This document shows, one piece after another, positions 15,558 to 23,873 of a DNA stretch of 64,000 bases. Both the position numbers and the translations under genes were made by a program. Numbering within the stretch: the first letter of the stretch is position 1; each line of letters opens with the position of its first letter. This stretch comes from Alphaproteobacteria bacterium (GTDB taxonomy: Bacteria > Pseudomonadota > Alphaproteobacteria > Caulobacterales > Hyphomonadaceae): assembly GCA_016125405.1 (NCBI GenBank), contig WGLW01000012.1, positions 1 through 64,000 on the forward strand, read 5' to 3'. Under the pieces are notes generated by a model. It was not told where the DNA came from, made no database searches, and saw only the letters and a list, made by a program, of their open reading frames with translations.

Positions 15558-16163
15558 GTGACCGTGAACCCCAAGAAGACAGCGCTCGTCCTGATCGAAT
15601 TTCAGAATGATTTCACGACACCTGGCGGCGTTCTTCACGACGCCGTCAAAGGTGTGATGAGCAAGACCGACATGATGGCGAAAACGAAGAAAGTGCTCGA
15701 CAAGGCGCGCTCGTCAGGCGTGACCGTCATGCATGCGCCAATCAGTTTCGCCGAGGGGTATAACGAGATCAGCTCGCACCCCTATGGCATTCTCAAGGGC
15801 GTCGTCGACGGCAAAGCCTTCGTGAAGGGACAGTGGGGCGCGAAGATTTCCGAAGAACTGGCGCCGCAGAAGGACGATATCGTCGTCGAAGGAAAACGCG
15901 GGCTGGATACCTTCGCCAGCACCAATCTCGATTTCATGCTGCGTTCCAAGGGAATCGAGACCGTGGTGCTCGGCGGCTTTCTCACCAACTGCTGTGTCGA
16001 ATCGACGATGCGGTCGGCGTACGAGAACGGCTACGAGGTGATCACGCTCACCGACTGCGTCGCCGCCACATCCGAGGAAGAGCACGACAACGCGCTCAAG
16101 TACGACTTCCCGATGTTCTCCAAGCCCATGACTGCGGATGCGTTTATCGGCCAGATCGGATAG
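15558..16163 (+). CDS. Isochorismatase-like cysteine hydrolase
   Basis: The product has 201 residues. Catalytic features of the family are present: Asp in IEFQNDF near the N-terminus, Lys in VEGKRGLDTF, a cis-peptide region, and the nucleophile Cys in GFLTNCCVESTMRSAYENGY. The start is GTG at 15558, because GAGGAG lies 7 bases upstream; an ATG five codons earlier overlaps that site. Such enzymes hydrolyse isochorismate, nicotinamide, carbamates or related amides; the substrate here cannot be read from the sequence. The gene stands alone and converges on modC. Confidence 0.85.
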   Translation: MTVNPKKTALVLIEFQNDFTTPGGVLHDAVKGVMSKTDMMAKTKKVLDKARSSGVTVMHAPISFAEGYNEISSHPYGILKGVVDGKAFVKGQWGAKISEELAPQKDDIVVEGKRGLDTFASTNLDFMLRSKGIETVVLGGFLTNCCVESTMRSAYENGYEVITLTDCVAATSEEEHDNALKYDFPMFSKPMTADAFIGQIG

Positions 16164-16172
16164 GCCCCGCCC

Positions 16173-17177
16173 TCAAAGTGCATGCGTCTTGACCACAGCC
16201 CACGCGGGTTTGCCGGCGGTGAGGCCAAGCTCTTCAAACGCCGCCTGCGTAATGCGGGCGGGTATTTCGCCTGCCCGTGTTGCGATCCACAACACGCGAG
16301 CCCCATCGTCCTCGCGCACAACAGAAGCCACCCTCCCTTCCCAGACATTACGCGCTGACAGGCCATGCGGCCTCTCGGCCGCAGCCATGACAGCGTCGGC
16401 CCGCACCCAGACGCCTCGGGCGAGCGTGTCGCCGCCCGAGATGTCCCTCGCCGCGATGCGGGCGCCGAGGTCCCGGGTGTCCAGAAGTGATAGAAATTCC
16501 GGCCGCGACATCGCTTCGCTGGCCGCTCCCATCGCCACAATGCGTCCATCCCGCATCGCCAGCACGTGATCAGCCAGCTCGGCAGCGTCGTCGATCTGGT
16601 GAGTGACCACGATCATCGGCAGCCCGGTTTCGGCATTAACTCGAGCAAGCAAGGCGAGGAAAGCCCGGCGACGGCGGCCGTCCAGAGCGGCGAATGGTTC
16701 ATCGAGCAGCAGCAAGGATGGGCGGGATAGCAGCGTCCGCGCCAGCGCGACCCGGCTCCTCTCACCGCCAGACAGATTCCTGACACGCCGGTCGAGCAGA
16801 TCGCCGATCTCGAGTTGCCGCGCCGTTTCTTCAAGGCCGGGACCCGCGCGATCCGCTGGCGCCCGTTTGACGGCGTAATCCATATTGCCCCGCACGGAGA
16901 GATGCGGAAACAATCGAGCATCCTGAAAGACCACACCGATGTCCCGCAGGTGGGGCGGCGTGCGCGTCCTTGCCATCGCATCCTCGATGACCCGATCGTC
17001 CAGGGCGAGGTCGCCGCTCTCGAGGCGGTTCAATCCCGCCAGTGTCGCCAGCAGCATGGATTTGCCCGCACCGGACGGGCCGAACACGACAGTGACGCCT
17101 GCAAGCGGCGTTTCGAAGTCGGCGACCAGAGTAAACGTCCCCCGCCGCACCGTGGCTCCCCGCGCGCGCAGGCTCAC
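16173..17177 (-). CDS. modC: Molybdate ABC transporter ATP-binding protein
   Basis: The protein has 334 residues from GTG 17177, whose first bases overlap the modB stop (GTGA). Walker A is FGPSGAGKSMLL, the signature is NLSGGERSRVALARTL, and Walker B is LLLLDEPFAALD, followed by the switch His in VVTHQ. After about residue 230 comes a TOBE/MOP-type oxyanion-binding domain (GVWVRADAVMAAAERPHGLS onward), characteristic of ModC. Together with ModB it imports molybdate. A longer upstream frame exists but overlaps modB and is not protein-like. Confidence 0.9.
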   Translation of the reverse strand: MSLRARGATVRRGTFTLVADFETPLAGVTVVFGPSGAGKSMLLATLAGLNRLESGDLALDDRVIEDAMARTRTPPHLRDIGVVFQDARLFPHLSVRGNMDYAVKRAPADRAGPGLEETARQLEIGDLLDRRVRNLSGGERSRVALARTLLSRPSLLLLDEPFAALDGRRRRAFLALLARVNAETGLPMIVVTHQIDDAAELADHVLAMRDGRIVAMGAASEAMSRPEFLSLLDTRDLGARIAARDISGGDTLARGVWVRADAVMAAAERPHGLSARNVWEGRVASVVREDDGARVLWIATRAGEIPARITQAAFEELGLTAGKPAWAVVKTHAL

Positions 17178-17860
17178 GCCTCGAGCCTCCGCCGACTCCA
17201 GCGGTGCAACGCTTCCGCGGCAGCAAGCCCGATCACGGCCGCGCCAAGCGACCACATGGCCAGCCGCAGGGCCTCGCTTTCGCCGTCGGGCAATTGCAAG
17301 GCCGAGTAGATCGCCATCGGCAAGGTCTGCGTTACGCCAGGGATGTTGGATGCGAAGGTGATCACGGCGCCGAATTCGCCCAGGCCGGCCGCAAAAGCCG
17401 TGACCGCACCGGCAAGGACGCCGGGACCGGCCAAAGGCAGGGCAAGCGACCAGAACCGGTCCCAAGGCCCTGCCCGAAGAACCGCCGCAGCCTCGAACAA
17501 GCGACGGTCCGCCTGCTCGAACGACAGGCGGATTGACCGCACCATCAGAGGAAAGCTCATAACTCCGGTGGCGAGTGCGGCGCCGTTCGCTGTAAAGGCC
17601 AGCTGGACGCCGAAGGTCTGCTCCAACCACATGCCGACCGCTCCCCGCCGTCCCAGAAGGAGGAGCAGCACGAAGCCAACCAGCACTGGTGGCAAGACCA
17701 GAGGAAGGTGGACGATCGCATCAAGAATGCTCTTGCCGGGCAGGACTGGCCGCGACAGCGCCCAGGCAGCCAGGATCGCCAACGGCAGTCCGAACAGGAT
17801 TGCCCGGCCCGCCACCGTGAGGCTGGTCGTCAGTACCTGCCATTCATCGAAATGCACCAT
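17174..17860 (-). CDS. modB: Molybdate ABC transporter permease
   Basis: The protein has 228 residues and five to six membrane helices. The EAA-type loop for the ATPase reads EAAAVLRAGPWDRFWSLALP, and PLVLPPVLVGFVLL is typical of ModB. The start is ATG 17860 (MVHFDEW); the longer open frame before it has no membrane-protein character. The gene is coupled to modC. No modA (periplasmic molybdate-binding protein) precedes it, because the next gene is divergent. Confidence 0.9.
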   Translation of the reverse strand: MVHFDEWQVLTTSLTVAGRAILFGLPLAILAAWALSRPVLPGKSILDAIVHLPLVLPPVLVGFVLLLLLGRRGAVGMWLEQTFGVQLAFTANGAALATGVMSFPLMVRSIRLSFEQADRRLFEAAAVLRAGPWDRFWSLALPLAGPGVLAGAVTAFAAGLGEFGAVITFASNIPGVTQTLPMAIYSALQLPDGESEALRLAMWSLGAAVIGLAAAEALHRWSRRRLEA

Positions 17861-18031
17861 CGCTGCACCATGTCCCGAGCGCCGCGACGCCTCAATAGCG
17901 TTCTGCGTGGAGGCGTATAGCGGTTGGCGCGCCTTCGCGGACAAGCCTGTTCCGACGGCCACGTGATTGACCCTGCCGCCACACGAGGGCAAGACGGTTT
18001 GAGTGGGCCTGGAGCCCTTTCGGGGGCTCGG

Positions 18032-19132
18032 TTGAGCAAAGCGACGACGGTAGATCCTTTTGCAAACTTCGACCTGAAGGCCCAAGCGGACGAGGCGCGG
18101 AAGCCGACGGTCCGGTTTGCCTTCGAGTTTCCGGAGCTGCTCGAGTTGTTCCGGACGATTGACCATGAGGCCGGCGTCGCGCGCGAGCGGACGCGGACCT
18201 TGGGATTCCTCAGCGTTGCACTGGTGTTGGGCGCCTTGCTTCTCGCATCCGCCGCCCCCCTCTTCCGGTCGATGGAGATCGACCATCAAATCGAAGCTTT
18301 CCCAACCTGGCTCGCTTTGATTGCCGGTGGACTGGGTCTGATCGGGGCGGTGCTCGGCCTATCAAGTCTTCACAAATCCTCGGCGCGTAGAAAATGGCTG
18401 CAGTGCCGGCTTCAGACCGAAACACTCAGACTCTTCCATTTTCACTATATCGCCGCCCGGCTACCGGAAATTGCTTCAGTCAACGGCGATGACGGGAGGT
18501 TGCAGGCCTATCTCGCGGAACGGCAAGCCGCGTTCGAGAATCTTCGCACCGGGGTCATCGCGAAGCCCGAGGCCGAACTTGCCGACATTCTCGGCCGGAC
18601 GCATGGCGCGGCTTTCGACAGCCTGATCGAGTCCCTTCCAGCAAAGCCTGGCGCGCCGGAACCGGCCGCCGACGACGTATTTGTGGTCTGGCGAAAGCTG
18701 CGTCTGGATTGGCAATTGGGCTATTGCGAAGCCAAGCTGGCGCACCGGAGCAAAGGCAAGGCGACCCCCCGTCAGCTGGAAGAGCGGTTCGCCGCCATGG
18801 CCTGGACCTGCATCGCGATCGTGATCGGCCTCCACGTGCTTCACATGGCGGAGCCCATTCTGCACATCCCTGGCGAATGGCTGGAAGTGGGCGTGGTCTG
18901 GACGGCCCTGATCGCCCTCGCTGGTCGCGCCATGGAGGACGGGCTTCAACCACAGCGAGACGTGGAGCGTTACGAACAGTACCGCGCGAATATTCTTGTC
19001 GCACGCGAACGGTTCGATGGGGCCCAGAGCTTCATGGAAAAACTGGAGGTGGTTCGCTCATTCGAGCGGGGCGGCCTGGAAGAGATGCGGATATTCATGC
19101 GCACACACGCCAGGGCGCGCTTCCTTCTCTAG
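18032..19132 (+). CDS. Membrane protein with paired transmembrane helices (SLATT/DUF4231-like)
   Basis: The proposed start is TTG at 18032 (MSKATTVDPFANFDLK), preceded by a G-rich site; a TTG at 17924 in the same frame is the alternative. The product of about 366 residues has a pair of helices near 60-120 (LGFLSVALVLGALLLASAAP, AGGLGLIGAVLGLSSL) and another near 255-300, joined by a long charged helical domain. This plan resembles SLATT/DUF4231 membrane effectors or sensors, but the similarity is judged by eye. A hairpin (GAGCCC 18012-18017 with GGGCTC 18024-18029) overlaps the likely ribosome binding site. Confidence 0.55.
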   Translation: MSKATTVDPFANFDLKAQADEARKPTVRFAFEFPELLELFRTIDHEAGVARERTRTLGFLSVALVLGALLLASAAPLFRSMEIDHQIEAFPTWLALIAGGLGLIGAVLGLSSLHKSSARRKWLQCRLQTETLRLFHFHYIAARLPEIASVNGDDGRLQAYLAERQAAFENLRTGVIAKPEAELADILGRTHGAAFDSLIESLPAKPGAPEPAADDVFVVWRKLRLDWQLGYCEAKLAHRSKGKATPRQLEERFAAMAWTCIAIVIGLHVLHMAEPILHIPGEWLEVGVVWTALIALAGRAMEDGLQPQRDVERYEQYRANILVARERFDGAQSFMEKLEVVRSFERGGLEEMRIFMRTHARARFLL

Positions 19133-19169
19133 GCTGGCGCTTGGCGGCTGAACCTGCTTCATCGCGGGC

Positions 19170-20441
19170 ATGACCTCACGCGGCAGACACGCTTCACCAA
19201 AAACGCCACCAGCGCGCCGCACGCTGAACATCCGCGCCTTGGGAGCCCAGGGCGACGGTATCAGCGAAGCGAACGGCGAGACCATCTACATTCCCTTCAC
19301 TCTCCCCGGAGAGACAGTGACGGCGGATGTCAGCAATGGGCGCGGCCAGCTGCTAAGCGTGGATGCCGCCAGTCCCGACAGAGCGCCAGCCAGATGTCCA
19401 CATTATAGGGTGTGCGGCGGATGCAACCTCCAGCATCTGGCGGAAACGCCTTATCTCGCTTTCAAGCGCGATCTCGTTGTTTCCGCTCTGGCCAGCCGCG
19501 GCCTATCGACAGATGTCGACCCTACGATTTCCGTTTCCCCAAAGACACGACGCCGCGCCACACTCGCCGCCGCCCATACCCCGGCCGGTTTCGCGTTTGG
19601 TTTCCATGGCAGGCGGACGCACCAGATCGTAGCCATCTCCGATTGCGCCGTTCTGACCCCCGGTTTGATGCGCGCCCTGCCCGCAATCGAACAACTCTCA
19701 CGGATGGCTACGCCGCCCCGGGGCAAGCTGGCGATCACGGCGACGGAAACGCCTGCCGGGATCGATATCGCCTTTGTCGGCGCCGGCAAGTGGTTTTCGG
19801 CTGACGACCGGCTGCGGCTCGTTCAAGCCGCGACAGAGACGCGCCTCATCCGCATATCCATTGACGGGGAAGTCGTGCTTGAGCGCGAAAAGCCCGCGCT
19901 CAAGGCAGGGTCGGCATTCCTCGTACCGCCCCCGGGCGGTTTTTTGCAGGCGACATCTCCCAGCGAAACGGCGATGGTGCAGCTGGTTGGCGAGGCGGTC
20001 GACGGCGCGCGCAAAATCGTCGACCTGTTCGCGGGGTCCGGCACATTTACGTTGCCGCTGGCTCAAACCGCGAACCTGCATGCGATCGAGAGCGACGCCG
20101 CGGCGCTTGCCGCCCTTGCCCAGGCCGCGCGAAGCACACAATCCCTGAGGGCCGTCACCACGGACCGGAGGGACCTGTTTCGTCAACCGCTGACCGTAGA
20201 TGAACTCAATCGCTTTGACGGCGCTGTCATGGACCCGCCGCGGTCCGGAGCCGAAGCGCAGGCGCGGAACCTTGCCGCATCGAAGGTTCGCCGTCTGGCG
20301 ATGGTATCATGCAATGCAGCCAGTTTTGCGCGCGACATGAGTCTCCTGGTTCAGGGTGGATGGAGAATCGACCGGGTCTCGCCGGTGGACCAGTTCCTCT
20401 GGTCCTCGCACATAGAGATAGTCGCGGCGCTGTCGCGCTAA
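19170..20441 (+). CDS. TrmA/RlmD-type 23S rRNA (uracil-5-)-methyltransferase
   Basis: At 423 residues the order is TRAM domain (about 15-70), iron-sulfur cysteines (CPHYRVCGGC and a later Cys in ISDCAVL), and a SAM-binding Rossmann fold with VDLFAGSGTFTLPLA. The substrate loop is VMDPPRSG and the catalytic cysteine is in MVSCNAASFARD. The family places C5-methyl groups on uridine in rRNA or tRNA using SAM. Alphaproteobacterial members are usually RlmD-like (U1939), but RlmC or TrmA specificity cannot be excluded. It is likely co-transcribed with mntP, 54 bases downstream. Confidence 0.88.
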   Translation: MTSRGRHASPKTPPARRTLNIRALGAQGDGISEANGETIYIPFTLPGETVTADVSNGRGQLLSVDAASPDRAPARCPHYRVCGGCNLQHLAETPYLAFKRDLVVSALASRGLSTDVDPTISVSPKTRRRATLAAAHTPAGFAFGFHGRRTHQIVAISDCAVLTPGLMRALPAIEQLSRMATPPRGKLAITATETPAGIDIAFVGAGKWFSADDRLRLVQAATETRLIRISIDGEVVLEREKPALKAGSAFLVPPPGGFLQATSPSETAMVQLVGEAVDGARKIVDLFAGSGTFTLPLAQTANLHAIESDAAALAALAQAARSTQSLRAVTTDRRDLFRQPLTVDELNRFDGAVMDPPRSGAEAQARNLAASKVRRLAMVSCNAASFARDMSLLVQGGWRIDRVSPVDQFLWSSHIEIVAALSR

Positions 20442-20495
20442 CCGGACCTCACTACGACTTGGCGAGTTGCAAAGCGGCTGATAAGGCCCCGCGCA

Positions 20496-21062
20496 ATGAC
20501 GCCCATGATTTCGCTTCTGCTCCTCGCGCTGGCGCTTGCATCCGATGCATTCGCCGTCGCCGTTTGCCAGGGCGCACTGGCTGGTCCACGACCCTGGCGG
20601 CCTTCAATCGCAATCGGCGCCGCGTTCGGCGTCGCGCAAGCCATAGCGCCGCTGATAGGCTGGTCGGTGGGCATACTGTTCACCGGCCTGCTGGAGAGCG
20701 TTGATCACTGGATCGCGTTCATCCTGTTGGCGTTCATTGGCGGCAAAATGCTGGTCGAGGGCATTCGTGAAGACCCACCCGGCGAGGAGCGCGTCCGGGC
20801 AACACGCTGGCGCCTTCTTGGCCTTGCGGTTGCGACAAGCATTGACGCGGTCGCAGCCGGTTTCGCACTGCCGACGCTGGGTGTAGGCATCGCGCTAAGC
20901 GTCGGCATTATCGGCATTGTAACATTCGCCTTGTCCTTCGGAGGCGTGTGGGCCGGCCGCGTCGCCAGCGCAGCGCTGGGGTCGAAAGCGGAGGTGCTGG
21001 GCGGCGTCGTGCTGATCGGACTGGGCGTGAAGGTCCTGTTCGATCATCATGCGTTCGGATGA
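20496..21062 (+). CDS. mntP: Manganese efflux pump MntP
   Basis: The 188-residue protein has six membrane helices. The two family motifs are LASDAFAVAVCQGA in the first helix and ATSIDAVAAGFALP in the fourth, whose Asp residues bind Mn(II). It exports manganese across the inner membrane. Its TGA overlaps the hrpB start (ATGA). Only 54 bases separate it from the preceding gene, leaving no room for the Mn riboswitch often found before mntP. Confidence 0.9.
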   Translation: MTPMISLLLLALALASDAFAVAVCQGALAGPRPWRPSIAIGAAFGVAQAIAPLIGWSVGILFTGLLESVDHWIAFILLAFIGGKMLVEGIREDPPGEERVRATRWRLLGLAVATSIDAVAAGFALPTLGVGIALSVGIIGIVTFALSFGGVWAGRVASAALGSKAEVLGGVVLIGLGVKVLFDHHAFG

Positions 21063-23533
21063 TGCTGGCGACAGGACTTCCCATCGAAGACGTTCTGCCT
21101 CAGCTGGTCGAACGGCTGAACACGCAAACACGCCTGCTGCTGACCGCGCCGCCCGGAGCGGGAAAAACAACGCTCGCCCCGCTCGCATTGATCGAGCAAC
21201 CCTGGGCGAAAGCCGGAAAACTTCTGGTCGTTGAACCGCGCCGCCTGGCCGCGCGTAAGGCCGCTGAGCGCATGGCCTTCCTTTTTGCGCAATCCCACCC
21301 CGGCCGAGCTGGTGATCGCCTCGGAGCAAATGTCGGCCTTCGATCGCGTCTTGATGTGCGGACATCGGAAAGCGTCCGCATCGAGGTTGTGACGGAGGGC
21401 GTTTTCACACGAATGATCCTTGCAGATCCCGCGCTGGAAGGCGTGGCCGGGGTGATGTTCGATGAGTTCCACGAGCGTTCACTTGATGCAGACGAGGGAC
21501 TTGCACTCGCGCTCGACGCACAATCCGTACTGCGCGAAGACCTTCGCATCATCGTCATGTCGGCGACTCTGCCGCCAAACATGACACGCGACTTTTTCGA
21601 CGCCGACACGATCGCCAGCGACGGCCGGACGCATCCCGTTGAAACCCGCTATCTGGGATTCGACCCATCGAAGCGACTTGAGGAACAGGTAGCCGCTGCG
21701 ATCCAGCGAGCCGTTTCGGAGGAGGCGGGATCCATTCTGGCCTTTCTCCCTGGTGTTGCGGAAATCCGCCGAACGGCCGATCGGCTGAGTAATAGCCTGC
21801 CGGAGGAGGTGATTGTGGCGCCGCTTCATGGCGCCTTGCCGCCGGAGGACCAAAACGACGCTATTGCTCCGCCAGCCGCAGGCGCGCGGAAGGTCGTGTT
21901 GGCGACAGACATTGCCGAAAGCTCGCTGACCATCGAAGGCGTAAGAATTGTGGTGGACGGAGGCTTTGCCCGCGCCCCCAGGTTTGATGCGGCCACAGGC
22001 GTGTCGCGACTTGAGACGATGCGGATATCTCTCGCCAGCGCGGATCAGCGACGTGGACGGGCCGGTCGCACCCAACCAGGCGTCTGCTATCGACTCTGGC
22101 GAGAGGCCGAGATGGGCGGGTTCGCCGCCGCACGCTCGCCGGAGATTGAGAACGCCGATCTTTCGGGGCTTTGCCTCGATCTTGCGCGATGGGGTGTAGT
22201 CGATCCGGCGAAGCTGCGCTGGCTGACGCCGCCGAGCAAAACAGCCTGGCGGCTTGCGCGCGACGCCCTCATGTCTACCGGAGCAATTGATGAGACGGGG
22301 GCCTTGACTGACGTCGGGCGCAAGCTTGGCGACATCGGCCTGCCGCCGCGCCTGGCGATGATGGTCGCTCGAGCCGACCCCGGCGACGCCTTGCTTGCGG
22401 CGGAAATCGCCGCCGTAATGAGCGAACGGGATCTCGGTGGACGCCTGACGGATATCGACGCCCGGCTGTCGCGATTTCGCGCAGATAAGTCTCCCCGCGC
22501 CCGAACGATGCACAGCATGGCAAAGCGCTGGGCCAGGGAAGCCGGCGGCGGCTTCGACGGAACAACGGCAACGAGCGCGGGGGAAGTGCTGGCGGCCGCC
22601 TTCCCAGAACGTATCGCAAAGGCGCGCGGCGCGACGCCTGGCCGATTTTTGCTGGCAAGCGGCCGTGGCGCGATGATGGATGAAACGGACCCGTTGGCGC
22701 GTGCGCCGTGGCTGGCGGTGGCGGATCTCACCGGCTCAGGCGCCGACTTGCGCATTACGCTCGCCGCTTCGCTTGATGAAAACGCCGTGGTTCGGGTCAC
22801 TCGCGTAGAAACCGAAGAGCGCGCACACTACGACCCAGCGTCGACAACGGTGCGCGCCCGGCGTCTTCGGCGTATCGGGGCGATCGTGATCGAGGATGTC
22901 GCGTTACCCTCGCCGCCAGCCCAGATGATGCGCGCAGGACTGGTCGCAGCGATCCAGGACACAGGCTTCAACCTGATCCCACAATGGTCGACAACCGAAT
23001 CGCTGATTGCGCGCGTCGACTTTCTGGCTGCGACAGTGGGCGAGCCTTGGCCGAAAGATTTTCGCTCTCAATTACTGGCCTCACTCGACGACTGGCTTGG
23101 GCCCCTTCTTGAGTCGGCACGCTCGCTGGAACGACTTCCCGCCCAAGCCGTAGCGGACGCGGCGCGTGCGCTGCTGGACTGGCCTCTGTCCCGCGATCTC
23201 GACCGCCTGGCGCCAGCGAACTGGACCACACCAGCCGGACGCACCGTGATGGTCGACTACCGCGCCGACGGTGGCCCTCGTGCGGAATGCCGGGTGCAGG
23301 AGGTTTACGGGATAACCAGCCATCCGATGCTGGCAGATCGAACTCCTCTGACGCTTGCGCTGCTGTCGCCGGCGCAGCGGCCGGTCGCTGTGACGCGCGA
23401 CCTTCCTGGCTTCTGGCGCGGCGGCTATCTCGACATGCGCCGCGACATGAAGGGACGCTACCCAAAACATGATTGGCCGGACGACCCCGCTACGGCCCTT
23501 CCTGCCAGCCGTACACGACGCCAGCGATCCTGA
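21059..23533 (+). CDS. hrpB: ATP-dependent helicase HrpB
   Basis: The protein has 824 residues from ATG 21059, which overlaps the mntP stop; the ATG at 21062 is equally possible. It is a DEAH-family protein with TAPPGAGKTTLAPLAL, VEPRRLAARKAAE, DEFHERSLDADEGLAL, SATLPP, and the late motif QRRGRAGRTQPGVCYRLW. The HA2 and HrpB C-terminal domains follow, the latter ending in the typical GRYPKHDWPDDP. Bacterial HrpB is an RNA-helicase-like protein of poorly known physiological role. The length is normal. Confidence 0.93.
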   Translation: MMLATGLPIEDVLPQLVERLNTQTRLLLTAPPGAGKTTLAPLALIEQPWAKAGKLLVVEPRRLAARKAAERMAFLFAQSHPGRAGDRLGANVGLRSRLDVRTSESVRIEVVTEGVFTRMILADPALEGVAGVMFDEFHERSLDADEGLALALDAQSVLREDLRIIVMSATLPPNMTRDFFDADTIASDGRTHPVETRYLGFDPSKRLEEQVAAAIQRAVSEEAGSILAFLPGVAEIRRTADRLSNSLPEEVIVAPLHGALPPEDQNDAIAPPAAGARKVVLATDIAESSLTIEGVRIVVDGGFARAPRFDAATGVSRLETMRISLASADQRRGRAGRTQPGVCYRLWREAEMGGFAAARSPEIENADLSGLCLDLARWGVVDPAKLRWLTPPSKTAWRLARDALMSTGAIDETGALTDVGRKLGDIGLPPRLAMMVARADPGDALLAAEIAAVMSERDLGGRLTDIDARLSRFRADKSPRARTMHSMAKRWAREAGGGFDGTTATSAGEVLAAAFPERIAKARGATPGRFLLASGRGAMMDETDPLARAPWLAVADLTGSGADLRITLAASLDENAVVRVTRVETEERAHYDPASTTVRARRLRRIGAIVIEDVALPSPPAQMMRAGLVAAIQDTGFNLIPQWSTTESLIARVDFLAATVGEPWPKDFRSQLLASLDDWLGPLLESARSLERLPAQAVADAARALLDWPLSRDLDRLAPANWTTPAGRTVMVDYRADGGPRAECRVQEVYGITSHPMLADRTPLTLALLSPAQRPVAVTRDLPGFWRGGYLDMRRDMKGRYPKHDWPDDPATALPASRTRRQRS

Positions 23534-23873
23534 GGCGTCCAGGCTCTAATTCGCCCCGTTTGGCGTATCCGAAATGCCACACCGCTTACTTTACGCTGAC
23601 GTCCCCGGTAACATACTGGTGATTCAAATTCGAAGTTGGCGAGGAAAGGCCTCCAAGGGGACGATCTATACCATGCCGCTGCGCCTATCGTGTCATTTTG
23701 GCCGATTTTAGCAAAATCTTCGAACCGCTTCCCTAGAGGCAGTTGACGCAAGGTAGTGCAAACCGCACTTTCGGCGCCGCGTGATCAAGCAGATTCTGCA
23801 GTCACGCCGACGTCTATTTCGACAGAGAATCGGGACGTCGGGGAGCACTCGTCCACACAGGGAGGAAGCGCGC
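23534..23873. other. Intergenic leader of the TonB receptor gene
   Basis: This region of about 340 bases has no gene. It contains the second copy of the dispersed repeat (23567-23592), a TTGACG box at 23743-23748 without a good -10 partner, and the ribosome binding site GGGAGGAA just before the ATG at 23874. Confidence 0.45.
23567..23592. repeat. Dispersed intergenic repeat, copy B
   Basis: The 26 bases run from ATCCGAAATGCCACA to CCGCTTACTTT. All but one match 15131-15157, with one base missing. It lies 34 bases past the hrpB stop and about 280 bases before the TonB receptor start. Confidence 0.6.

Noticed and set aside
15029-15574. A 181-codon leftward frame upstream of the isochorismatase gene
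   Set aside because: Composition is not protein-like, no ribosome binding site, and it overlaps the start of a clear gene on the other strand.
17178-17630. N-terminal extension of modC
   Set aside because: The extra residues overlap modB in another frame and are Arg/Gly-rich without structure. GTG 17177 with a GTGA overlap is the natural start.
20442-20495. Manganese riboswitch before mntP
   Set aside because: Only 54 bases are available and none of the conserved yybP-ykoY core is visible.
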